Of a stretch of DNA of 14,851 nucleotides, positions 6,949-14,851 are shown in pieces. Source of the DNA: Brevibacillus sp. (GTDB lineage Bacteria > Bacillota > Bacilli > Brevibacillales > Brevibacillaceae); the NCBI GenBank assembly GCA_029240815.1, contig JARDZO010000131.1, forward strand, positions 1-14,851, written 5' to 3'. The notes beneath the pieces are model-generated. The model did not search any database and was not told the DNA's origin. It saw only the letters and a program-made list of their open reading frames with translations. Each line of letters begins with the position of its first letter. Position 1 is the first letter of the stretch. The position numbers and the translations under genes are program-made.

Positions 6949-7016
6949 GGATTAGGACAACGAGTATTCTCGTATGATGATAGCGGTTTGATCTGCCGGA
7001 AAGGGGGGCTGTCCCT

Positions 7017-8732
7017 ATGCCCACACGCCTGCTGAGGAAACGTCCCAATATCCTGATGATCCTCGTCGATGAAGAACGCTATCCGCCCGTCTATGAAAAT
7101 GCTGCCATCAAGGCATGGAGCAAAAAACAGCTTCAGGCGCATCATTTTTTACGCAGCCACGGTATGGAATTTACCAATCACTACGTATCGGCTACAGCCT
7201 GCTCACCTAGCCGTGCCACTTTGTTTACAGGACAGTATCCATCTTTACACGGCGTTTCACAAACGAGCGGCGCAGCAAAAAGACCAGCCGACAGTGACAT
7301 GTTTTGGCTGGATCCAAATACCGTACCCACTTTAGGCGATTACTTCCGAGCGGCTGGCTATCGGACATTTTACAAAGGAAAATGGCATTTTTCTTATGCG
7401 GACATCTCGATACCCGGAACCCATCGGTCCATCCCCAGTTATCAACGCGGAACCGGCATCCCTGATTCTGAACTCGAACATTTGTACCTTCAGGCAGACC
7501 GTCTAAACGGCTACGGTTTTTCGGGATGGATCGGCCCGGAACCAGCTGGGGGTGCTCCACATAACTCTGGTTCATCCGCTGCGATTGGCATTAATGGGCG
7601 TGATGTGGTCTACGGTTCAGATGTCGTCCAGTTGATTCACCAGCTCGACCAAGAGCAAAGTCAGATTCCACATTCCCAGGACTTCCAGCCTTGGCTGATC
7701 GTCGCCTCTTTTGTGAATCCACATGACATCGCGTTATTCGGTGACATCACGCAGCAGTTGCCGTTCTTCCAATTTCACGTCGAAGATTCCGTTCCCGATG
7801 TAGATCCGCCCCCTACCCAGCGAGAGACGTTGCGGACAAAACCACGCTGCCAATCCAGCTATCGGGACGTGTATCCGCAAGCTTTCCAACCCATCACAGA
7901 CAATGCCTTTTATCGCCGCCTCTACTATCAGCTGCAAAAAAATGCCGATCAGCAAATGATGCGAATCCTCCAGGCTCTTTCAGAATCCTCCATGTACCGA
8001 GAAACGATCATCGTATTTACAGCCGATCACGGAGATTTGCTTAATGCACACGGCAATCTCCATCAAAAATTTTACTGTGCCTACGAAGAAGCTCTTCACG
8101 TTCCCTTCGTGGTTCACAATCCTTACCTGTATCCCGTACCGCAAACCACATCACAGCTCACCTGTCATGTCGACATCTTGCCTACTCTGCTGGGATTGAT
8201 CGGAGCTGACCCGGTAGCATTACAAGCTGATCTCAAACAAACACACAGTGAAGTGAGAGCTCCAGTTGGACGCGATCTCTCCTCACTTATCCTGGGGACG
8301 GGCACACCAAAACGGCTGGATGAACCTCTCTATTTCATGACCGCGGATGACGTCACGAAAGGCCAACACCAAGTGAGCCTTCTCGGGCAACCTTATCAAT
8401 CTGTAGTAGCTCCAAATCGAATCGAGACGGTCATCGCCAACGTCCTATTCAACAAGAAAAAAACGATATGGAAGTACTCCCGTTACTTTGATTGCGAAAC
8501 CGCACTTGAGAACAGGGAACCTGCTCCCGATGAGTACGAATTGTACAATATCACTGAAGATCCGTTGGAGGTGTTTAATCTGGCTTCCCCCGTCTATGCC
8601 ACCCCTCGAACAGAGCCAGTTCGGCAATGGATGGCAACCTTGCTGGACGAACAGCGGCGGCAAAAGCGTTTGACCCCACTGGGCAACGATGACACGCAAG
8701 AACTGCTCTATGGAAAAAAAGCCCCTCCGTAG
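7017..8732 (+). CDS. Sulfatase-superfamily hydrolase with CxPSR formylglycine motif
   Basis: A 571-residue member of the alkaline phosphatase/sulfatase superfamily that likely hydrolyses a sulfate ester (or, less likely, a phosphate or phosphonate ester). The N-terminal strand RPNILMILVDEER provides metal ligand Asp18; Glu19 takes the place of the second Asp of many arylsulfatases. The modification motif is Cys62-Ser-Pro-Ser-Arg66, followed by ATLFTGQYPSLHG. A second metal site is FTADHGD with Asp337 and His338, followed by the usual HG, K, YEEALHVPFVV pattern. There is no signal peptide, so it should act in the cytoplasm. The Cys must become formylglycine; no maturase gene is in the window. 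ATG 7017 follows AAGGGGGG (7001-7008) by 8 bases. It stands alone after a terminator and ends in the loop of a shared convergent terminator. Substrate unknown. Confidence 0.9.
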   Translation: MPTRLLRKRPNILMILVDEERYPPVYENAAIKAWSKKQLQAHHFLRSHGMEFTNHYVSATACSPSRATLFTGQYPSLHGVSQTSGAAKRPADSDMFWLDPNTVPTLGDYFRAAGYRTFYKGKWHFSYADISIPGTHRSIPSYQRGTGIPDSELEHLYLQADRLNGYGFSGWIGPEPAGGAPHNSGSSAAIGINGRDVVYGSDVVQLIHQLDQEQSQIPHSQDFQPWLIVASFVNPHDIALFGDITQQLPFFQFHVEDSVPDVDPPPTQRETLRTKPRCQSSYRDVYPQAFQPITDNAFYRRLYYQLQKNADQQMMRILQALSESSMYRETIIVFTADHGDLLNAHGNLHQKFYCAYEEALHVPFVVHNPYLYPVPQTTSQLTCHVDILPTLLGLIGADPVALQADLKQTHSEVRAPVGRDLSSLILGTGTPKRLDEPLYFMTADDVTKGQHQVSLLGQPYQSVVAPNRIETVIANVLFNKKKTIWKYSRYFDCETALENREPAPDEYELYNITEDPLEVFNLASPVYATPRTEPVRQWMATLLDEQRRQKRLTPLGNDDTQELLYGKKAPP

Positions 8733-8742
8733 AGGGACTTTT
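8717..8742. terminator. Bidirectional terminator shared by the sulfatase gene and the mtl-pts operon
   Basis: AAAAG-c-CCCTC (8717-8727) pairs with GAGGG-a-CTTTT (8732-8742) around the loop CGTA. The sulfatase stop codon (8730-8732) lies at the loop. On the minus strand the hairpin is followed by TTTTTTT, a strong U-tract for the pts end of the operon; on the plus strand only TTTT follows. Confidence 0.85.
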
Positions 8743-8755
8743 CTGGGCGAGCTGA

Positions 8756-9013
8756 CTATTCTTGTTCCAACAGTATCTTTTCCAATGCGGCGATGGCTTC
8801 CTTCTCATCCGCACCATCCGCGATCAGCGTGATTTCTTCACCCTTTGCGATCGCCGCAGCCATGATACCCATGATACTTTTCCCATTGATGACTTTTTCT
8901 TTCTTCAAGAGCTTGATCTCACTCGCAAAAGTAGTCGCGATTTTCACAAAAGTAGCTGCAGGTCTAGCATGCAAGCCTTGTGACAGTTGCACAATAATAT
9001 TTTTCTGCTCCAT
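8756..9013 (-). CDS. ptsH: Phosphocarrier protein HPr
   Basis: An 85-residue protein of standard HPr length. It carries phosphate from enzyme I to the EIIA domains of the PTS in the cytoplasm. The catalytic site is GLHARPA with His15, and the regulatory site is NGKSIMGIM with Ser46, the target of HPr kinase in Firmicutes, so P-Ser-HPr could also act with CcpA in catabolite repression. His15 distinguishes it from Crh, which lacks that residue. ATG 9013 follows GGAGGC on the minus strand and is 14 bases after the ptsI stop. It is the last gene of the operon, followed by a strong terminator. The order is unusual, since ptsH normally precedes ptsI. Whether another HPr exists in the genome cannot be told from here. 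Confidence 0.96.
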   Translation of the reverse strand: MEQKNIIVQLSQGLHARPAATFVKIATTFASEIKLLKKEKVINGKSIMGIMAAAIAKGEEITLIADGADEKEAIAALEKILLEQE

Positions 9014-9027
9014 CTGGGTGCGCCTCC

Positions 9028-10755
9028 CTAGCTGTTAATTTGTTCAAAGGTTCGCCGGACAAACTCCTCCACTTGTTTGGATGAGCTCATCGATAAAACG
9101 GTATTTGTATGTTTTGCCGCTTCTTCTCTGCTCATGCGGCCAAGCAGCTGGCGAGCGGGTAAAATGCTGGCGGCACTCATGCTGAACTCGTCGAGACCCA
9201 TCCCCAGCAAGATCGGGATCGCGATTGGATCGCCTGCCATTTCTCCGCACATCCCTACCCATTTGCCTTTGGCGTGAGCAGCCTTGATCACTTGATGGAT
9301 CAAACGCAAGACGGCAGGATGATACGGCTGATACAGATACGCTACTCGTTCATTCATGCGATCTGCTGCCATCGTATACTGAATCAGGTCATTGGTTCCA
9401 ATACTGAAGAAATCGACTTCACTAGCCAACTGATCGGCCATCATGGCTGCAGCGGGAATCTCAATCATAATACCCACTTCCATTTGATCAGAAACAGCGA
9501 CACCGCTTTCCTGCAATCCTTTTTTCTCTTCCGCAAGGATCGCCTTTGCTTGCTGGAATTCTTCTAACGTAGCGATCATCGGAAACATGATTTTCAGATT
9601 GCCGGATACGCTTGCCCGAAGCAGAGCACGCAGTTGCGTCCGGAACAGCTCCTGATTGTCCAGACACAGTCGTATGGCTCGGAAGCCGAGGAATGGATTC
9701 AGCTCTTCTGGCATATCGAGGTAAGACAGATGTTTGTCCCCGCCGATGTCTAGCGTACGGATGACCACGGGCTTTCCTTCCATTTGTTCGAGCACCTGTT
9801 TGTACGCTTGAAACTGTTCCTCTTCGGTCGGAAATTGATCTCTTCCCATGTAGAGGAACTCCGTACGAAAAAGTCCGACACCTTCTGCTCCGTTTGCGAG
9901 AACGCCCACCAAATCCTGCGGACTGCCGATATTGGCAGCAAGCTCGACATGATGATTATCCGTGGTCACGGTTTTTTGTTGGACCAACTTCACCAGTTCC
10001 GCCTTTTGGGCGTCGTCTTCTGCTCTCTTGCTTTGATAAGCGGCAATTTCGTCTTCGCTCGGGTCGAGAATAACGATCCCTTCATGTCCATCCAGAATGA
10101 TCGTAGACGATGCACGGGCTACACGTGTAATGTCTCTCGTACCGACTACTGCAGGAATCTCCAGCGAGCGAGCCATAATCGCCGAGTGAGATGTGCGTCC
10201 ACCAATATCGGTCACAAATCCTTTGACATAACGGCGATCCAACTGTGCCGTATCCGAGGGCGTCAAATCCTCTGCCACGATAATGACTTCTTCCGTCAGA
10301 TTGGATGGTGTCGCAAACTCCACGCCCAATAGGTAGGACATGACGCGTTTGGTTACATCGCGGATGTCTGCCGCTCGCTCTTTCATATATTCGTTGTCCA
10401 TTTGCTCAAAAAGGAGGATGAACCCTGTCGCCACTTCATCCAGCGCACTCTCAGCATTGACCCGATCCTGCTCGATCTTGGAATGGACGGAATCAATCAG
10501 CTCTGGATCTTCCAACACGAGGAGATGCGCTTTGAAAATATCTGCCTTGTCCGCCCCCATTTCTGTTTCCACATGCTGGGCGATTCCTTGCAAATCGGCT
10601 TTTGCCTTTTCAAGAGCATCCTGGAATCGTTTGATTTCCGCGAGAGGTTCTTCGATGGAGATTGTTTTGATCTCAAGTTCGGGATTGGCGAGCAAAAACA
10701 CCTTCCCAATGGCAATGCCTATAGAAGCTTTCACACCAACGATTTTTTGGGACAT
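9028..10755 (-). CDS. ptsI: Phosphoenolpyruvate-protein phosphotransferase (PTS enzyme I)
   Basis: A 575-residue cytoplasmic enzyme I, normal length, that takes phosphate from PEP and gives it to HPr. The N-terminal HPr-binding/phosphohistidine region holds the active-site motif [13 protein letters not shown] with His190. The C-terminal PEP-binding TIM barrel shows [23 protein letters not shown] (about 290-312), the segment [19 protein letters not shown], and the catalytic Cys503 in GMCGEMAGD. All key residues are present. ATG 10755 has AAAGGAGGAG just upstream. The gene lies 18 bases after the mtlD stop and 14 bases before ptsH, all on the same strand, so it appears to be part of the mannitol operon rather than a free ptsHI unit. 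Confidence 0.97.
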   Translation of the reverse strand: MSQKIVGVKASIGIAIGKVFLLANPELEIKTISIEEPLAEIKRFQDALEKAKADLQGIAQHVETEMGADKADIFKAHLLVLEDPELIDSVHSKIEQDRVNAESALDEVATGFILLFEQMDNEYMKERAADIRDVTKRVMSYLLGVEFATPSNLTEEVIIVAEDLTPSDTAQLDRRYVKGFVTDIGGRTSHSAIMARSLEIPAVVGTRDITRVARASSTIILDGHEGIVILDPSEDEIAAYQSKRAEDDAQKAELVKLVQQKTVTTDNHHVELAANIGSPQDLVGVLANGAEGVGLFRTEFLYMGRDQFPTEEEQFQAYKQVLEQMEGKPVVIRTLDIGGDKHLSYLDMPEELNPFLGFRAIRLCLDNQELFRTQLRALLRASVSGNLKIMFPMIATLEEFQQAKAILAEEKKGLQESGVAVSDQMEVGIMIEIPAAAMMADQLASEVDFFSIGTNDLIQYTMAADRMNERVAYLYQPYHPAVLRLIHQVIKAAHAKGKWVGMCGEMAGDPIAIPILLGMGLDEFSMSAASILPARQLLGRMSREEAAKHTNTVLSMSSSKQVEEFVRRTFEQINS

Positions 10756-10773
10756 CGATGCTCCTCCTTTGCT

Positions 10774-11934
10774 TTAATGGGTACCGATTCGTTCAAGAAG
10801 AGAACGGACGTGCCCCAACACGATTTCTGTCAGAGGATTCCCCTCTGGAATGCCTGTGTAGGTACGCATAACTTGTTCCAGGCCGTTTTGCTTTCGTGCG
10901 GATTGAATCTGTACAGCCTCAGGATCCTCGGGATAATCAAACAACAAGGCTGCCGCTATCGCCAGTCCCAGGTATTCCACAGAAAGGCCTCGCTCCACGC
11001 ATTGCATCGCCGGACCCACGAGACGGTCATTGGGTGAAAGCTTGCGGATCGGTGAACGCGCTACGCGTGTGACGTGGTCAGAGAGCATTGGGTTGGCATA
11101 TCGACCCAAGATCTTTTCTACATACGCTTCGTGTATTTCCTTCTCGAATCGATATTTTTCCAGCAAGAGGGCTCCCGTCTCCTGTAGAGCTCCTCTGGCC
11201 GCATTTTTGATCTCGTCATCTCGGAGTGCTTCGTCAACCGTCGTATACCCGTACAGATAGCCTAAATAGGCAATAACGGCATGTCCGGTATTGACTGTGA
11301 ACAGCTTTCTCTCGATGTACGGTGCCAAATCAGGGACATACGTGACTCCTTCAATATCCGGTGTCCCTCCCACGATTTGCGACTGATCCACGACCCATTC
11401 AAAAAATGGTTCGACGGTTACCAGCAATTTATCCTCATGCTGTTGCAAGGGGACGATCCGGTCTACAGCGGCGTTCGGAAAAGCGATGATTCCGCCCGCT
11501 TTCTCCTGCTCCGTTTCGCTCAGGAACCCATACACATGCGCCTTCAACTGAGCGCTCCCACCTATCATGTTTTCGCACGCAATGACGTTGAGAGGACGAG
11601 CGTTACTCTCCAGCCTTTTGGAGATGCCTTGGGCGATTGCCCCAGCAATATGTTGCAGAATATGTGGACCGACTGCCGTCGTGACCAGATCCGCATGCGC
11701 GATCTCCTGTGCGACAGCATCAACGTCTTGCCCTTGAATGGCGCGAACTCCCTGCACTACGGAAGACGGAGTCCCCTCTGCAGCGAGTTGCACGTGATAC
11801 GACCCACGTAGATTCAGCTCGTCGACCAGGCCCTGATTGACGTCGACAAAAACAACTTCATATCCTGCCTGATTCAGCAGCAGTCCGATAAATCCACGGC
11901 CGATATTCCCTGCTCCAAAATGTACAGCAAGCAT
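10774..11934 (-). CDS. mtlD: Mannitol-1-phosphate 5-dehydrogenase
   Basis: A 386-residue NAD-dependent enzyme that oxidises mannitol-1-phosphate to fructose-6-phosphate, linking mannitol uptake to glycolysis. The N-terminal Rossmann nucleotide site is visible as HFGAGNIGRGFIG (residues 5-17). The polyol-dehydrogenase signature Lys-x4-Asn-x2-His is present as Lys210, Asn215 and His218 in RKLFTVNTGHAV. The length is close to known MtlD proteins (about 370-390). ATG 11934 lies 6 bases after the mtlF stop, with AGG shortly before it inside the end of mtlF, so the two are closely coupled. It is expected to follow MtlR control with the rest of the operon. Confidence 0.97.
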   Translation of the reverse strand: MLAVHFGAGNIGRGFIGLLLNQAGYEVVFVDVNQGLVDELNLRGSYHVQLAAEGTPSSVVQGVRAIQGQDVDAVAQEIAHADLVTTAVGPHILQHIAGAIAQGISKRLESNARPLNVIACENMIGGSAQLKAHVYGFLSETEQEKAGGIIAFPNAAVDRIVPLQQHEDKLLVTVEPFFEWVVDQSQIVGGTPDIEGVTYVPDLAPYIERKLFTVNTGHAVIAYLGYLYGYTTVDEALRDDEIKNAARGALQETGALLLEKYRFEKEIHEAYVEKILGRYANPMLSDHVTRVARSPIRKLSPNDRLVGPAMQCVERGLSVEYLGLAIAAALLFDYPEDPEAVQIQSARKQNGLEQVMRTYTGIPEGNPLTEIVLGHVRSLLERIGTH

Positions 11935-11940
11935 CGTTCC

Positions 11941-12375
11941 TCACACCCCTTCTGCGAACAGGGCGATGATTTCTTCCGGTGTTTTGGCTTGAACGGCACG
12001 GGTAACATTCTCCTCTTCGGAGCAAATCACAGCAATATTCGATAGTACCTCTAGATGCTCGTCGCCAACTGCTGCAATCCCAATGAGTAAATAAGCAACA
12101 TTTCCCTCACCAAAATCAACACCGTCTGGGATTTGCACGATAGAGATACCTGTAGATTGGATCTCCTGCTTGGATTCATTGGTGCCATGAGGAATCGCCA
12201 CTCCACTGCCGATATACGTGGTCGCGAGCTGTTCACGCTCTTGCATTTTATCTACATAAGCAGGGCGGACATGCCCTCCCTTAACAAGCAGTTCACCTGC
12301 CAGACGGATCGCATCTTCTTTACTGGATGCCTTTGCATTCATCATGATTTTATCTGCTGTCAGTAAGTTATTCAT
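11941..12375 (-). CDS. mtlF: Mannitol-specific PTS enzyme IIA component
   Basis: A 144-residue cytoplasmic EIIA of the fructose/mannitol family. It receives phosphate from HPr on His63 in GSGVAIPHGTNES and passes it to the Cys of the EIIB domain of MtlA; it also acts in the control of MtlR. The chosen ATG 12375 has GGAGAG 6 bases upstream and overlaps the mtlR stop as ATGA (4 bases), a classic translational coupling. A longer frame reaches 12408 but lies inside mtlR and adds residues (MPEKDRIGENK) not expected in the family. The order mtlA-mtlR-mtlF-mtlD matches that known from Geobacillus stearothermophilus. Confidence 0.95.
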   Translation of the reverse strand: MNNLLTADKIMMNAKASSKEDAIRLAGELLVKGGHVRPAYVDKMQEREQLATTYIGSGVAIPHGTNESKQEIQSTGISIVQIPDGVDFGEGNVAYLLIGIAAVGDEHLEVLSNIAVICSEEENVTRAVQAKTPEEIIALFAEGV

Positions 12376-14480
12376 TTTGTTCTCTCCAATCCTGTCTTTT
12401 TCAGGCAAAAGGAATACAATCTGCCTGCTATATAATCAGCAATAGGCTGCACTTCTCCCGATTCAAAAATGCTCTGTGTTTCTTCTTCAATCAGCATGGA
12501 GCTAATCTCGCTCAGCACTTCCAGGCCTTCCCGCGGTATTTCTGTCGGGCCGAGAAGCAGCAACAATACGTGAATGGACATCTCCTGTTCATCCATGGAT
12601 TTGAGCTGGATCGGTTCTTCGAGCAAGTGGAGGGTAAAAGATACTGTCTTGACCTCTTCACTCTTACCATGGAATAACGCCATAGCCGTACCGGGAATAC
12701 CTAATCCGCCCAGCTTTTCCCGAGCCAGCAATTGCTGGACAACGGTATCCACCGTGCGAATACTCCCTTTCCCCCGCAGCTCCCCACCTATCTGGGTCAA
12801 CAATTGTTCCATGCTTTTTCCACGATTGTCCCACGTCCGCACCAACAAGCCTTCCACCAGTTCACTGGCATATCCGGCAAAATGGCTCATCGCTTTCAAT
12901 TGTCGGGCAGCCTGATCTTTTTCGAAAAGGCGATCAGGTACCTCCGTCGTTTTCTGCCGCGTTTGACCGGTATTGTGCAAATGGTATTTGATCTTTTGGA
13001 TATCCTCCTGCGGCAATAACGGACTAACCACCACATACTCCATAGGACTCGCCGGTAGAGGAATGGTGGAAATGATCAAATCGTATTCACTCTGAGGGAC
13101 ACGCCCTACTTCAAATACAGAAAGGTTTTTCAAACTGATAATCTCTGGAATTTCTTTTTTGATGCGAGTTGCTAATATTTTGGACGACCCGATCCCACTG
13201 GAGCATACGACAAGTGCCCGGTACCGTTGCTGCTCTTGTCTCGTTCTCTCCAAGGCAGCGCCTATATGCATGACCAGATACCCGACCTCTTCATCAGGAA
13301 CGTGCCATTCCGGGAAAACCTGGGTGACTGCCTCTTTCGTGACCGTAAACAGCTCTGCATAGTTTGCCTTGATCTGATCGAGAATGGGGTTACGTATTTC
13401 CATCTTTCGTTTCAATCGGTAAAGCGCAGGCTCCAGATGCGTCAAAAGCCCGTGAAACAACGAATTGTCATCTCGGAGCGGAATGCCCAATCGATCTTCG
13501 CAATACTGGATCAACCGCTGTGTCGTGGCTACCAATTCCGCATTTTCCGGCCACAGGAACTCATCCTGGGAATTTCTCAGCTTGGCTCCGCGCAGATGCA
13601 TCGTGATGTACCCGATTTCTGCTGCTGGAATCTCCATTTGAAAGGTATGCTTCAGTCTTTCCATGATTGTTCGGGCAGCCTCGTACTCCGAAGTCCCCAT
13701 CAATTCATTCAAGGTAAGCTCGTCGAAATGGATGTTCTCTCCCTTTTCAACGCGCTCCACGGCCAACGCCAAGTGGGTAACCAATCCGATGTAGGCACTG
13801 TCCGCCAGCGAATAAGGCAGTTCCTCCTCCAAATGGTTCAGCGCGTTTTCCACCTTGATCAGCTTTTCCTTGTCAATTAAACCCAAGAGACGTTCAGAGA
13901 TCGAATCAACGTCACGCAAATTTTTGTTTTGGATGTTTTCCCTGATGATGTCGATCACTTGATGATCATCGAGATGGTCAGATAGCAATCGGCTGATGGC
14001 TCTGCGCTTGGACGACTCGGAGCCGTTCAGCTCTACACCATATCCTCTTTTTCGCAAGAGAGTCAGCTCGTAATGGGAAAGCATCATCTCCAGATCATCC
14101 AAGTCATGACTGATCGTCGCCGTCGTCACCTTCAAGTCGAGAGCGAGCGAAATAAGTTTTACCGGCTCCTTAGCTTCCAGTAATGCACACAGGATCAAGA
14201 CCTTTCTCTCCTGTGCGGTGTATTCGGTCGTTGTCTGGTGGAGCACATCCATACGTAAAGATTGCTTCTGTTCCTGGGAACCTGCTACTTCCACTCCGGC
14301 ACCCGCTTTTCGAACCAGCTTCAGACCGTAATGCTCAAAAAAGGAATCGAGAACGTCCAGTTCCCGGTGAATGGTCCGTGCGCTTACACCGATCTGCTCA
14401 GCAATGGCACCTACAGTCAAACTTTTTTGTTCCTGCAGCAAAATCTCGATGATGGCTCGTTGTCGCGACGATACTCGCAA
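12372..14480 (-). CDS. mtlR: PRD-type transcriptional activator of the mannitol operon
   Basis: A 702-residue multidomain regulator that switches on mannitol genes according to PTS phosphorylation. It has a helix-turn-helix at about 5-50 (AIAEQIGVSARTIHRELDVL) and a second winged helix at about 75-150 (LKVTTATISHDLDDLE). PRD1 carries His236 and His295, and PRD2 carries His343, His348 and His405. An EIIB-Gat-like domain has Cys426 (VVCSSGIGSS), and an EIIA-like domain has His604 (MALFHGKSE). All phosphorylation positions known from Bacillus MtlR are retained with small, steady offsets. TTG 14480 is chosen because GGGGGTGA precedes it with 4 bases of spacing. A GTG at 14525 would fall in the loop of a terminator hairpin and is rejected. 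The 3' end overlaps mtlF by 4 bases. Being inside the operon, mtlR would raise its own level. Confidence 0.94.
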   Translation of the reverse strand: MRVSSRQRAIIEILLQEQKSLTVGAIAEQIGVSARTIHRELDVLDSFFEHYGLKLVRKAGAGVEVAGSQEQKQSLRMDVLHQTTTEYTAQERKVLILCALLEAKEPVKLISLALDLKVTTATISHDLDDLEMMLSHYELTLLRKRGYGVELNGSESSKRRAISRLLSDHLDDHQVIDIIRENIQNKNLRDVDSISERLLGLIDKEKLIKVENALNHLEEELPYSLADSAYIGLVTHLALAVERVEKGENIHFDELTLNELMGTSEYEAARTIMERLKHTFQMEIPAAEIGYITMHLRGAKLRNSQDEFLWPENAELVATTQRLIQYCEDRLGIPLRDDNSLFHGLLTHLEPALYRLKRKMEIRNPILDQIKANYAELFTVTKEAVTQVFPEWHVPDEEVGYLVMHIGAALERTRQEQQRYRALVVCSSGIGSSKILATRIKKEIPEIISLKNLSVFEVGRVPQSEYDLIISTIPLPASPMEYVVVSPLLPQEDIQKIKYHLHNTGQTRQKTTEVPDRLFEKDQAARQLKAMSHFAGYASELVEGLLVRTWDNRGKSMEQLLTQIGGELRGKGSIRTVDTVVQQLLAREKLGGLGIPGTAMALFHGKSEEVKTVSFTLHLLEEPIQLKSMDEQEMSIHVLLLLLGPTEIPREGLEVLSEISSMLIEEETQSIFESGEVQPIADYIAGRLYSFCLKKTGLERTK

Positions 14481-14484
14481 GGCT

Positions 14485-14492
14485 TCACCCCC
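14485..14492 (-). promoter_or_regulatory. Ribosome binding site that fixes the mtlR TTG start
   Basis: Minus-strand GGGGGTGA (14492 down to 14485) is separated by AGCC from TTG 14480-14478. It lies downstream of the terminator-like hairpin, so ribosomes can load only on read-through transcripts. Confidence 0.75.
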
Positions 14493-14496
14493 GTTT

Positions 14497-14540
14497 GCAA
14501 AAAGAGGGAAAACGCTAGCTCTCACTAGCGTTGTTTCCCT
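14497..14540 (-). terminator. Intra-operon terminator/attenuator between mtlA and mtlR
   Basis: On the minus strand GGGAAACAACGCTAG pairs with CTAGCGTTTTCCC (one bulge) around the loop TGAGAG, followed by TCTTTTTGC. The stem spans 14539 to 14506 and begins within 2 bases of the mtlA stop. It is a typical rho-independent terminator and should let only part of the transcripts continue into mtlR-mtlF-mtlD-ptsI-ptsH. Confidence 0.88.
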
Positions 14541-14851
14541 TTAGACTAGGCGTTTGACGAGATTGTCATACTCCGGACTATTTAAGAAGTTATCGATGGA
14601 AATGTGCTCGGCATCAGGTGCTTTCGTCACAGCACGGTCCGTTAAAGACTTGTGTGTAATGACGATGTCCGCATCATCTGGTATGTCATTGATTGCCGTG
14701 TTGATCACCGTGATGTCTTCCAGTCCGGCATTCTTGAATTTCTTCCGCAGAGCGGCTGCTCCCATCGCGCTGGAGCCCATTCCTGCGTCGCAAGAAAAGA
14801 CTACTTTTTTCACATCGGAGGCTGCTGTCTGAGATGCAGTTGCAGTTGCAG
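14541..14851 (-). CDS. mtlA: Mannitol-specific PTS enzyme IICB, C-terminal EIIB part (partial)
   Basis: The 3' end of the mannitol transporter gene; the membrane EIIC domain lies beyond the window. The visible frame opens with an Ala/Thr-rich linker (ATATASQTAASD) and continues into the EIIB domain VKKVVFSCDAGMGSSAMGA, whose Cys in the CDAGMGSS loop is the phosphorylation site that passes phosphate to incoming mannitol. The protein ends with YDNLVKRLV and TAA at 14543-14541. The EIIA is not fused here but is encoded separately as mtlF, as in Bacillus. A GTG at 14813 could look like a start, but the in-frame linker upstream shows that it is internal. Confidence 0.93.
   Translation of the reverse strand, partial: ATATASQTAASDVKKVVFSCDAGMGSSAMGAAALRKKFKNAGLEDITVINTAINDIPDDADIVITHKSLTDRAVTKAPDAEHISIDNFLNSPEYDNLVKRLV

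Noticed and set aside
6960..6973. Small inverted repeat ACGAG-TATT-CTCGT upstream of the sulfatase gene
   Set aside because: Too short and isolated to call an operator; there is no regulator nearby that it can be tied to and no second copy was seen.
6228..6977. A 249-codon open frame on the + strand overlapping the yeiH-like gene
   Set aside because: It is a shifted frame of a gene with clear membrane-protein signatures; its composition is Arg/Ser/His-rich and no domain or ribosome site is seen.
6985..6993. GGTTTGATC, the reverse complement of the -35 part of the ECF promoter motif, just before the sulfatase gene
   Set aside because: On the minus strand no CGTTACC follows at 16 bases, and it points away from the sulfatase gene; a partial match by chance.
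9784..10332. A 182-codon open frame on the + strand opposite ptsI, with others of 140-210 codons opposite ptsI, mtlD and mtlR
   Set aside because: They are antisense to well-conserved genes, have no ribosome sites and show no recognisable protein features.
14836..14851. Direct repeats of TGCAGT at the right edge
   Set aside because: They encode the Ala-Thr repeats of the flexible linker before the EIIB domain of MtlA, an ordinary low-complexity linker.

Overview
The window looks like chromosome from a Gram-positive Firmicute, most probably Brevibacillus or a close Paenibacillaceae relative. The reasons are strong GGAGG-type ribosome sites, GTG/TTG starts, rho-independent terminators, an HPr that carries both His15 and the regulatory Ser46, and a Bacillus/Geobacillus-type mannitol operon (separate MtlF, PRD-type MtlR). 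The genus is an inference; the class of organism is well supported. Protein genes fill the window, no gap exceeds 300 bases, and I see no tRNA, rRNA, CRISPR array or mobile element.

Layout. (1) 1-1787, + strand: the 3' end of an OmpR-type response regulator overlaps a membrane histidine kinase, followed by two hairpins, the second a clear terminator. (2) 1795-4797, + strand: an ECF sigma factor, its zinc-type/RskA-like membrane anti-sigma factor, and a secreted protein with a stalk domain, two tandem His-containing repeats and a C-terminal type I copper (amicyanin-like) domain. The same promoter motif, ATCAAACC-N16-CGTTACCTT, lies before the sigma gene and before the copper-protein gene, so the three genes look like one self-controlled cell-envelope regulon. 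(3) 4796-6948: a LysR-type regulator (-) diverges from a YeiH-family membrane protein (+), resembling the yeiE/yeiH pair of enterobacteria. (4) 7017-8732, + strand: a cytoplasmic sulfatase-superfamily enzyme with a CxPSR active-site motif. (5) 14851-8717, - strand: a mannitol PTS operon in the order mtlA (3' end only), mtlR, mtlF, mtlD, continuing into ptsI and then ptsH, ending at a terminator shared with the convergent sulfatase gene.

How they work together. MtlA (EIICB) and MtlF (EIIA) import and phosphorylate mannitol, MtlD oxidises mannitol-1-phosphate to fructose-6-phosphate, and MtlR senses PTS phosphorylation to control the operon. The attached ptsI and ptsH would make the mannitol phosphorelay complete within one transcription unit, with the general genes in reverse of the usual ptsH-ptsI order. 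A terminator-like hairpin between mtlA and mtlR should lower expression of the distal genes. The part most deserving follow-up is the ECF sigma/anti-sigma/cupredoxin module with its paired promoters.
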